Shown one piece after another: positions 46,233 through 54,466 of a stretch of DNA of 64,000 nucleotides (position 1 is the first letter of the stretch; every line of letters starts with the position of its first letter). A program made the position numbers and the translations under genes. The stretch covers positions 68,600,720-68,664,719 of the forward strand of contig CM046000.1 of the NCBI GenBank assembly GCA_025175895.1, read 5' to 3'. The stretch comes from Wurfbainia villosa. Its lineage: Eukaryota > Streptophyta > Magnoliopsida > Zingiberales > Zingiberaceae. The notes beneath the pieces were generated by a model, which was not told the DNA's origin, ran no database searches, and saw only the letters and a list, made by a program, of their open reading frames with translations.

Positions 46233-46418
46233 CTAGTCGTCTGCAGAAGGTGGAGGTGGAGGAGGCTGCTGGCTCAAAGTCCAGGTCCACATCATCTCAT
46301 ACATATCGAGCTGACGCTGCTCGATGCGGCTCTAGGACTCTGCAATCTGAATGTATCTCTCCTCCATTCGACTAAGATGTGCGCCCATGAAGGCTTACCC
46401 TACTAAGAGCTCTGACAG

Positions 46419-47533
46419 TCATGAGTCGATTGTCTGCTGATAGTCCTGGAATCTGGACTCCAGCTGGCCAAGACGATCTGATGGACCCGCCGCCGATGCA
46501 TCTGCTAGCATCTGATCCTCCTCATCAGCGGCGTTTGCATCCTCATAGTCCTCTCCAACCTCTCTAGGCACCAGAGGCGGCTCTCCACGTGCCCTGGGCG
46601 GTGGTCGAGGTGCCAACTCCATCTGCCCACGCCCCATCTGCAGTTTCGCTAACGAGAAGTTACGAACTGATATGCAGTCATACACCTCGGATAGCGCCCT
46701 CAGTGATCCCCTGTGAATGTTGATGCCTACTGACTCTAACCATGCAGTGATAATATGGCCATAAGGTATATGCACTTTCCCTTGTACAAGGGAAATGAAA
46801 TGAACAATGCAATGAAACATGTTCAATGCAATGTTTATGTCTAATCTATTACGCATGGCGTATAGTAAAAAGAGATGGGGAGGCCGAATCTTGGCCAGAC
46901 CCCGAGTCACGATCGGAAGAAAACACCCAACAATGACCTTGTAGAGTACATTGTCAGGTGCAGATAGCTCAATGATAGGAAATAAATTCTGAGCTGGTGG
47001 ACGAGGATGACCAAAAACATGCTCATGCATGGAGTCCAAAGAGATATGGTCAAATGGCTCGGGTAAAGGGGCATCAAAGGTAGGGTAGAAAATGAAGGTG
47101 TCATCCGATGGCTTACACTCAAGAAACTCCTGCAATATCGTAGGAGTGAACTCTAAATTGCATTTTGCAACGCGAGTAGTGTAGGTAGGGCCATCGTCTA
47201 CCTTCTTTAAGTTCTGATAAAACTCCTTAAGGAGATCATCATTGATGGCATGTGTGCATAAGACAATTTTCATAAGATGATAATATGAAAATATGTCCAT
47301 GATGTCACTACAGTAACGTGTAAAGAAGTCTCTATCGATGTACCTAACAAACATTGGTTGGTACAATCGTGATTCAACCTCAGGTGGATCATTTCTACGG
47401 GATCTCCTATATGAATGTAATGCAACGATATGAAATGCAAGGGCACCAATACACGATTAGATTATGATAGATTACAATGGAAAGGAAAAATTAGGTTTTT
47501 TTTTTGAGTAAGAAAATTTTACTTCGGTGCCAT
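46419..47533 (-). CDS. Second gene of D: two-exon plant retroelement ORF
   Basis: Exon 2 (47406-46419) is open for over 320 codons. Features: VRYIDRDFFTRYCSDI, LEFTPTILQEFLECKP, then PPHLFLLYAMRNRLDI and IPYGHIITAWLESVGI. These resemble the 'putative plant transposon protein' domain (Pfam PF20167-like) and Sirevirus envelope-like proteins; I cannot confirm by search. A Pro/Arg hinge and an acidic coiled-coil-like tail follow. An upstream ATG at 47533-47531 begins an 11-nt exon that joins exon 2 in frame across a GT-AG intron, giving about 332 residues. The same frame stays coding-like down to 46233, past TGA (46419), TAA and TAG, each one C-to-T change from a sense codon, so the ancestral product was longer. 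No signal peptide or transmembrane segment is obvious. Function unknown. Confidence 0.65.
47407..47522 (-). other. Predicted 116-bp GT-AG intron in second gene of D
   Basis: Donor AA|GTAAAATT at 47522-47521 and acceptor CATATAG|GA ending at 47407. The interior is T-rich on the minus strand and contains an in-frame stop (about 47459), typical of a short plant intron. Splicing joins AA to G and keeps the frame open from the ATG at 47533 into exon 2. No transcript evidence is available. Confidence 0.6.
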
Positions 47534-47822
47534 TTGGAGGGATGATGAGAGAATAGTCGGATATCGCTAAAGGGGTCGTCAAAAAGTTCACCGGAGGACT
47601 GGATGTCGGAACCCTAATCGAAAAAGAAGAAACAACCATTGGAAGTGAGTGGATTAGGGTTGTGAGACGAGTGAAAGCATGAGTGGAAGAGAGTGGCTAT
47701 CAAACCTAAGACTTAGGCGGTCGGCTCGGTCGAAAAACTCGTCGGAGAAAGGCAGCGGCGACTGGAGAGGAGAGGAAGTGAAGAATCATCGCGTGAAGAC
47801 GTCGAACCCTAGCGGTTCGGCG

Positions 47823-47973
47823 TTATAAAATCGCGATGCCAGTCGACTGATGTGCAGCATCAGTCGACTGATCGCGACTTATTAGTGGGTTTACCGAATC
47901 GGCAGACGACTGATCTGGCTCAGCAATCGACTACTGAGTCTTCTGTGACGTGCTACACTAGCATCAGTCGACT
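47823..47973 (-). promoter_or_regulatory. Internal promoter-like region of element D
   Basis: Minus-strand order: CAGTCGACTG at 47973-47964, two degenerate copies (near 47925 and 47905), CAGTCGACTG at 47870-47861 and at 47849-47840, then TTTTATAACG with TATAA at 47827-47823. The putative ATG is about 290 bp downstream, after a pyrimidine-rich, leader-like stretch. The same motif-then-TATA order forms the U3 promoter of the LTRs of D, but here it is internal and not flanked by LTR termini. Confidence 0.55.
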
Positions 47974-48608
47974 GATCTCTGATTTCCAGTTCTGAAATTC
48001 AGAAAATCTCGATTTCTTTATCCAACAATTCCATTTTCTCATGTTTTAATCTTGTACATTGAATATATTGATGTTATGCTTATGTTCATGGATTCGTTAA
48101 TGTATTTTGATATCTTTTTTTTTATTTTAGCAAACATTAACATCCAATGGTTTTAAAAACCTAACATCTCACCCTTTCTAAGTGTTGAAATACACAATCA
48201 AGGTAAAAGACTTGTTTTGTGAGATGCAATCCATCCTAGACATTCCTTCCATGCAAATACATGGTGAACCACATGAAGCAAGGTAAGTGCAAGACATCAA
48301 GGTATGTGGCACTTGAGTATCACTCTTGATGTTCTTTCTACATCTTAAACACACTTCTCTTGATACATTGATTCCTAAAGTGTGCCAAAGATCAAATTTA
48401 CACACTATGACCTCTAAATCTAGATTGTGCCAATTTTATTGATTTTCATGATTTCAGAAATATACATTGGCACATCCTAAAATCTTTTAGGATTAAAGCT
48501 CAAATGTATTTCCAAGGTAACCATAATCTTGAAAATGACCTAAAGTGCCACCTTTACCATGGCTGAGTTAACTACCCATCCAATCATGGTTGGCACATTC
48601 TAACCCGT
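47974..48608 (-). other. Region between Gag extension and internal promoter of D
   Basis: No coding frame with a known domain. This is where a Sirevirus pol would begin with protease, and no DSG/DTG protease motif or integrase motif is visible. A 75-codon minus frame at 48178-48405 has no recognisable features. Confidence 0.5.
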
Positions 48609-48941
48609 TTAACGTGAATCAATCACGCTCTTTGGAATCCAAAATCTATTTGAGCTCATTGAATTAATTAGGTATTCCTTAGGAATAACCTCTCTAGATA
48701 CCTTTCTAATGACCCTCCTAGGCTTGTTAGCCTTGGTCATTGTGGTCTTACCTAGGTTGACTCTAGAGGTAACTCCCCTTGCAACCTTGGTCTTCCTAGA
48801 CCTAGTTTGTGTTCCATAGTCAAATGGAACACAATGATAAGCCACTTTAGGCTTAGGTTTGTGACCCAAACCTTTCTTTCCCTTGGTTGACTTTTGTCTT
48901 TTGGGTCCTAGATGTTGACTTTGAGATCTTGACCCTTGACA
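48609..48941 (-). pseudogene. In-frame extension after Gag stop in D
   Basis: The Gag frame continues past its TAA (48942-48944) without a shift: GHKPKPKVAYHCVPFDYGTQ, then VNLGKTTMTKANKPRRV and VIPKEYLI. This is the conserved Sirevirus Gag-Pol linker normally found before the protease. The TAA is one change from CAA. Either the stop is a mutation, or it is read through as proposed for some plant copia elements. The frame closes at 48609 before any protease. Confidence 0.75.
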
Positions 48942-50189
48942 TTAACCATTAGACCCTCTAAATTGATTTTGTATCTTATTTAGGGTCTTTTCTAGTTTTT
49001 CAAGCCTTGACCTTAAGGCTTGGTTCTCTAATTCTAATTGCCCAAATGATTTTTTATTAGGTTTTTGGGCATTACCATTTACTTTAGACATATGTTTACC
49101 CTTATTGGGATTGATACCTAAATGGTTTTCGATTTTCTTAATTGCTTTCTTAGGAATGACATTTCTAGGGACATTAGTCCCAAATTTCTCCTTCTTTGAA
49201 ATAGATCTAGAGTTATCATTCCTAGCATGCTTTGAATCATGAGTAATAGCAAAGTTATTTGAATTAATTCTAGCATGCTTTTGCTTAGAATTTAAGGAAT
49301 GAGCATTATGAAAATATACCTTAGGGTTTGCCTTAGTAACTCCCCCTACTTGTGATGCTCCTTCATGGGTCTTTTTGCTCCCCCTAGGACATTGATTTCG
49401 GTAATGCCCCGATTGCCAACATCTGAAGCAAATGATGTGCTCCTTGTCTTTAGGTGATGGGGAACCGGCATCCTTTGACTTTTGTTGACTTTTAGGCACC
49501 GGAGGAGTCTTCTTAACCTTCTTTGGGCACTTGCTATTGTAGTGCCCATACTCCCTACACTCAAAACACAATATATGAATTTTATTTGAAATTAAAGTGT
49601 TTGAGTTACCTAGGTTAATTGAGACCGGAATTGGAGCTTCTTTATCTTGACTAGATGTCGAAGCTTCCTCTTGTTGCCCCGGAGTGGAAATTCTTTCCTC
49701 CCCCTCAATCCTAGAGGTGGAGGTGTCTTCTACTTCTTCTTCCACCGATCCAGAAGTTGACTCCTCTTCAACTTTCGATTCCTCACTTGCTTGTGAGGAA
49801 GATGAACTCTCTTCATCCTCTTCCTTATCTTCTTCTACTTGTGCCAAGTGGGGCTTCTCATTAAACTTGGCTAATTTGTCCCATAACTCCTTGGCATCAA
49901 GATATTCACCTATCCTAGACAAAACATCATTAGGTATCAAATCTTCTAAGAGTTTTGTTACCTTGGCTTCGGTTTTGAATTTTTGCCGTTGCTCTTGGGT
50001 CCATTTCTTCAACTTGAGGACTTGTCCCTTCCTATCCCGAGAAGGTTCAAAACCTTCTACGAGGATGAACAAATCCCCTATATCCATCATAAAGAATGTC
50101 TCCATTCTTGTTCTCCACGCCGAAAAGTCTTCTTGATCATATGGCGGTGGAGTATTGATGTCCCATCCAAGCTTGTTTTGGAATTCCAT
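48942..50189 (-). CDS. Gag of element D
   Basis: 415 residues from ATG 50189, only about 45 nt after the PBS. The N-terminus MEFQNKLGWDINTPPPYDQE and AWRTRMETFF are Sirevirus-type Gag. An acidic Ser/Glu-rich linker spans about residues 115-185. Two CCHC zinc knuckles follow at about 208-221 (CFECREYGHYNSKC) and 252-265 (CFRCWQSGHYRNQC), then a basic region and a C-terminal coiled coil (LELENQALRSRLEKLEKTL, about 385-405). The frame has no internal stop or frameshift. The expected role is particle assembly and RNA packaging. It is the only intact-looking Gag in the window. Confidence 0.88.
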   Translation of the reverse strand: MEFQNKLGWDINTPPPYDQEDFSAWRTRMETFFMMDIGDLFILVEGFEPSRDRKGQVLKLKKWTQEQRQKFKTEAKVTKLLEDLIPNDVLSRIGEYLDAKELWDKLAKFNEKPHLAQVEEDKEEDEESSSSSQASEESKVEEESTSGSVEEEVEDTSTSRIEGEERISTPGQQEEASTSSQDKEAPIPVSINLGNSNTLISNKIHILCFECREYGHYNSKCPKKVKKTPPVPKSQQKSKDAGSPSPKDKEHIICFRCWQSGHYRNQCPRGSKKTHEGASQVGGVTKANPKVYFHNAHSLNSKQKHARINSNNFAITHDSKHARNDNSRSISKKEKFGTNVPRNVIPKKAIKKIENHLGINPNKGKHMSKVNGNAQKPNKKSFGQLELENQALRSRLEKLEKTLNKIQNQFRGSNG

Positions 50190-50234
50190 CTTCCCTCTAG
50201 CCTTTTAGCTCCCGGAGGTTAATCCGTAGAAGAG

Positions 50235-50252
50235 CCTCGGGCTCTGATACCA
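50235..50252 (-). other. Primer binding site of element D
   Basis: Minus-strand TGGTATCAGAGCCCGAGG (50252 down to 50235), two bases after the 5' LTR end at 50255. Complementary to initiator Met-tRNA. Confidence 0.9.
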
Positions 50253-50254
50253 AA

Positions 50255-51616
50255 TGTAGGATATTTGAAGCCGCTAGAGGGGGGTGAATAGCGTAGAATT
50301 CGTTCGTAGTTGGAATTCGATCGTGGTCGTCTCTACAATTTCGTTAGTACGCAGCAGAAATAGAAATAATACAATAACGAAATACGACAAACACAACAAG
50401 AACACAAGTATGTAACGTGGTTCGGAATCGCACAGTTCCTACTCCACGGATTGAGCTCTACGAGCTCTAGTGATGCACGTGCAACCACTAATAAATACTC
50501 CTTCTCGGAACAATCCGAAGGCGGAGAAACCTCGTACAAGATGATTACAACAATAATCAAATAGATACAAGCTAATACGATAATGAAATACAAATACAAG
50601 TAAAGGAAAACACTTTACAAGAGCTTTTGATTGCTTGATCTTTGATTGCCTTGAACTAGCTTTGAAGGACTGGAAAGCACCAACTTTACCCTTCAATTTC
50701 GCCCACGAAAATCTCTGCCTTTTCCTCTATCACGAGCTCCTTTTATAGCTTTAACCTATGGTGGAAAAGGTCGATCAGTCGACTGCTCGGGACCATCAGT
50801 CGACTATTCACACTGTTGCTGTGAGATAACGGTGTAATCCACGCTACAAAAATCCAACGGCTATGACATCAGTCGACTGATCATACATATCAGTCGAATG
50901 ATGAAGCATCACTCGACTGCTTGTCCCAGTGGTCGAGTGAGACTCCATTCTGTGTCCTAAAATCTGAGTATCAGTCGACTGATCATCCAATAAGTTGACT
51001 GCCCACCTATGACAGTCGACTGCTAGGGCAATTCCCGCAGTCAAACCCTAGTTGACTATGCCAGTCGACTGCCACATGATATCAGTCGACTGGCACACCT
51101 CAAACATGAGGTTTTAACCCAAGTATGGTGTCCCTAAACTTGCTAGACCACCCTTAGCCTAGACCTAAGCCTTCTAGCCACCTCCATCAGCCTCACGCCT
51201 CTCGGATCCCTCCAAGTCATCCATGACTTATTCATCCATCGCGCTAGCCTTCAGGTGCTTCCATCAGCTATGTCATGCTAACGGTGTCTACACCGCCAAG
51301 GCACATTGGACTTACGCCGCCAAGACTCCCGCTTGGACTTTACGCCGCCAATACCAAACCCCTTGGACTTCTCAAGTGCCAAGACTCAAGCTTGGACTTT
51401 CCCTTGCCAACCCATGTTGGACTTTCCATGCCAAGTACCCACGACTTGGACTTTCCTTGCCAAGACTCATGCTTGGACTTTTCCCAAATGCCAAGTGTCC
51501 CACTTGGACTTTCTCATGACCATCACATTGTCATATGTTTTTGTCGAAACATCAAAACATCACTCGAGTTAAACTCGAGTCTTGGTCAATCGTGACCTGG
51601 GCCGATTGCACCAACA
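50255..51616 (-). repeat. 5' LTR of element D
   Basis: 1362 bp, same ends as the 3' LTR. Palindromic CAGTCGACTG motifs at plus-strand 50775-51090 lie upstream of TATAAAAG (complement of 50740-50747). A small difference from the 3' LTR is a short motif-containing segment present in one copy only (around 50880-50895 and 43765-43795). Confidence 0.92.
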
Positions 51617-51621
51617 ATTCT

Positions 51622-52445
51622 TATCCCAAGCTTCATACATAGACATGATTATGGATCATTTTAGCATGCAGAACTCCAAGAAGGGTTTTCTACCTTTCAG
51701 GCATGGAGTTCCTTTATCTAAGGAGATGCGTCCTAGAACATCTGAGGAGATAGAGGAAATGAAGGCGGTTCCTTATGCTTCGGCGGTAGAAAGCCTAATG
51801 TATGTGATGCTTTATACGAGACTAGATATATGGCTTACTGTGGGCATGGTCAGCAGATATCAGAGTAATCCAGGATAGGGACATTAGACTGCGGTAAAGC
51901 ATATATTGAAATACCTGAGAAGGACTAGGGATTATATGCTAGTTTACCAGGCTGACCAATTACTCCCTATGGGTTACACAGATTTTGACTTCCAATCAGA
52001 TAGGGATAACAGTAAGTCTACCTTAGATTTTGTGTTTACTTTGGGAGGTGGAGTCATTGTATGGAGAAGTGTCAAGCAGAAATGTGTGGCGGACTCCACC
52101 ATGGAAGCTAACTATGTGGCAGCCTCTGAGGCTGCCAAAGAAATTGTTTGGCTCAGGAACTTCCTGATGGACTTGGATGTGATTCCTGGTTTGCCCAGAA
52201 CTATCACAATTTATTGTGATAATAGTAGTGCAGTTGCAAACTCGAAGGAATCACGAGCCCATAAGGCAAGTAAACACATAGAGCATAAGTACCACCTGAT
52301 ACGAAAAATCATAAAGAGTGGAGAAGTTGTTGTGGCCAAGATTGCATCGGAGGATAACTTGGCAGATCCATTCACTAAGGCCCTTCCGGTGAGAGCTTTT
52401 GATAGGCATGTGGAGGGAATAGGGATCAGATGTATGGCAGTTTGA
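51622..52445 (+). pseudogene. Copia A2: RT end and RNase H
   Basis: Continuation of the RT after element D: LSQASYID and SMQNSKKGFLPFRHGVPLSKEM. Stops at 51876 and near 51885 break it (TAG for Gln and for Trp in GQGHWTAVKH). RNase H reads GYTDFDFQSD, STMEANY (A has STMEAEY) and CDNSSAVA, then DPFTKALP and a natural stop at 52443. The 16-bp tract before 52479 is the PPT. Confidence 0.88.
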
Positions 52446-52478
52446 GGACAACATAGTCTTTTAGTATAAGTGGGAGAT

Positions 52479-54361
52479 TGTTGGGATGTATACTGAAAAG
52501 TCTATCTTTTGTATGAACATCTTTATTTTTGAAATAAGAATCACATGATCATTGTTTACATATTTTTATGGTTATGCATATTGTTTAATACATTACATTG
52601 TAGATAACATGGTGTGTGGTATCACACGGGAGATCATGTTATCAGCTCCTTGTAAAGTATAAGTATAGGCCCATAACCGAGATGGCTTTGGACAAACTAT
52701 TGGAATAGTTGTAGTGTGATTTGGTATTGGTTTGTCTTGACCATAAAATCACACTAGTACACTTTGTGTGTATTGAGCAGGACCGACTTAGAGGTGATTC
52801 GATTTATTGCTGACTACATAATCGAATCGGACCTCGGATATTATATTATACATACTCTTAATCCCGATATAATAACGGGCACATATACTTAGTATTCATT
52901 TCTTTGATTTACCAATGGGCGAGATTTATAGATTAAATTGATAGACTCGGTAAGTTGGGAAATAATATTATTTATATGGTGTGTCAGTCTAATACACCAA
53001 TAAAGTCAGCGGCTAGTGTAACTTTTTCCCATGTTGGCCAAGTACCTGGAAAACAAGAGCGTGGATGGGCTCCAGGATTTCTAGCAATACGTAACTGGAA
53101 CGGAGTGGTACTACTCATGGAGTTAGATGTTGATTAATTAATGGTCAGTAAATTAATTAATCGACGGATATTCGAGATCTTAAACATGGGGAGAAAATAT
53201 ACATATAATATATGGAGTCCATATTAACTTATGGGGGTTGGTGAGGTAGATCAATGATAATCCTTTAGTGGATTGGATTATCATTAATGGATCGGACTTT
53301 ATGTGGGTTTGATCCTTTGGGTGGCCAAGATTCAACTCCTTCTCATGGTCCCTATTGTAGCCTATTAATACCTCATAAAGCCTAGATCCAATGGATGGAA
53401 ACAAAACTCTAGATCCAAAGGTAGAGATTAAATCTCTAGATTCGATGGTTGAGATTAAATCTCTAGATCCGACAGTTGAGATTAAATCCCTAGAACCAAT
53501 GGTGGAGATTAAAATAAGGCTTATCCTTAAACTCTATAAAAGGAGCCTTTAGGGTTGGCGTGGAGGATAATCAAGGGAAGCAAGGGTGTTAGGAGTTGGC
53601 GGCAAGAGGTTGGAGATAGGGTTTGGAGCTTGGCGGCACCAAATAAGAAAATTCTTTCCTTCTCTTCTTCTTCTCCATTGGTGGTCAGCATCCATACAAC
53701 CCCTCTCCTCCCTTGGCCGGCATCAAAACCCAGCTCTCCTCTTCTCCTTGGCCGGTCGAACCAAGGCTTAGGGTCCTCCCTTGGAGCTTTGGCCGACATT
53801 CATCTTTTCTCCCTTCTCCTTGTTGGCTGGCGGCAAGCAACTTGCTTGTTTCTTGTTGGTTGGCTAAAGGAAGGAGAAGAGTCTTGTTTCTATTCTTTCT
53901 CTTGCTCGGAATGAGCAAGGAAGGAATATTGGTGATCTTGGAGCTTCAACTTTTGGAAGATCGTCTCCCACACAACGCCCGAAAGGAGGAAGGTCATACA
54001 ATAGAAGATCGAGAGGTATAACACTTATCTATCTTCATATGTTACATGTTTGTAATTGTTTTTCAATTATATATGCATGATATATTCTGTTTTCTAGCTA
54101 ATATAACTTGGACCCTGAATATAAACACAAAAGATGGCGATCCGTACATCGTCTATTCCACGGCTACTCGTAGAATAGAGGTTGGTCACTTGAACAACAA
54201 GTTTGTTCAAGTGACTACTCTAATCGAATAGCACGACGATGACAAGATTTCTTGGGCAATCCCTCTTGTCAAGGATAAATTTTTTTATCCGGGGATGTAG
54301 AAGGGATCGCCATGAACAAGAGACCGAGTTAAAGTGGGAAGCGAAGTTTCCCCTCCCAAAA
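52479..54361 (+). repeat. 3' LTR of A2
   Basis: 1883 bp, TGTTGGGATG to CCCTCCCAAAA; the terminal CA is mutated. TATAAAAG at 53535-53542 follows four 27-bp-type units. It differs from the 5' LTR by an unrelated 119-bp segment (52986-53104) and by an extra stretch near 53920-53980. Confidence 0.9.
52986..53104. other. Foreign 119-bp segment replacing LTR sequence
   Basis: The A2 LTRs match up to GGTGTGTC and again from AGTGGTACTACTCATGG, but between these points the 3' LTR holds unrelated sequence in place of 120 bp present in the 5' LTR (37571-37690) and in all other family copies. It is free of stops in at least one frame on each strand. Source not recognised. Confidence 0.8.
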
Positions 54362-54466
54362 GGAGCGTCCTCATCTTCATCCTCATCATCGGAAGGGGAT
54401 TGGGTAAGTAAGGTAACGAAACTACCCTCCCATGAAGTAATCTCTATGATTTCTAGTTTAACTAAG
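54362..54466 (+). pseudogene. Sirevirus E Gag, second piece
   Basis: Resumes the Gag of E after A2: the duplicated GGAGC, then a Ser run and EGDWVSKVTKLPSHEVISMI in the register left at 37061. Cut at 54467 by copy A3; CTAAG (54462-54466) would be its left target copy. Confidence 0.75.

Larger units (their letters stand above)
43060..51616 (-). mobile_element. Non-autonomous Sirevirus-like element D
   Basis: 8557 bp, minus orientation, inserted in the RT of A2 with a near-perfect target duplication (GTTCT/ATTCT). It has two LTRs of about 1.36 kb, a Met-tRNA PBS, a long Gag and a G-rich PPT. Between Gag and PPT there is no protease, integrase, RT or RNase H sequence. Instead there is a second gene (46419-47533) with an apparent intron and its own promoter-like upstream region. 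The Gag extension and palindromic LTR motifs place it with Sireviruses. It would depend on an autonomous relative for reverse transcription and integration. Confidence 0.88.
37062..54361 (+). mobile_element. Ty1/copia element A2, inserted in gag of E
   Basis: A relative of A with TSD GGAGC (37057-37061 and 54362-54366). It has a 5' LTR, PBS, leader, gag-pol in one frame, PPT and 3' LTR. Element D interrupts its RT at 43060-51616; without it A2 is about 8.7 kb. LTRs belong to a distinct subfamily from A: they start TGTTGGGATG, hold only about four 27-bp units and have a different U5. Confidence 0.92.

Noticed and set aside
47587..47639. Upstream ATG frame (47639) before the second gene of D
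   Set aside because: It overlaps the proposed start in another frame and would hit a stop just after the predicted splice junction, so it could only be a short uORF.
52955..53137. 60-codon frame over the foreign segment in LTR A2
   Set aside because: Its ends lie in LTR sequence; the segment itself is interesting but the frame is not evidence of a gene.
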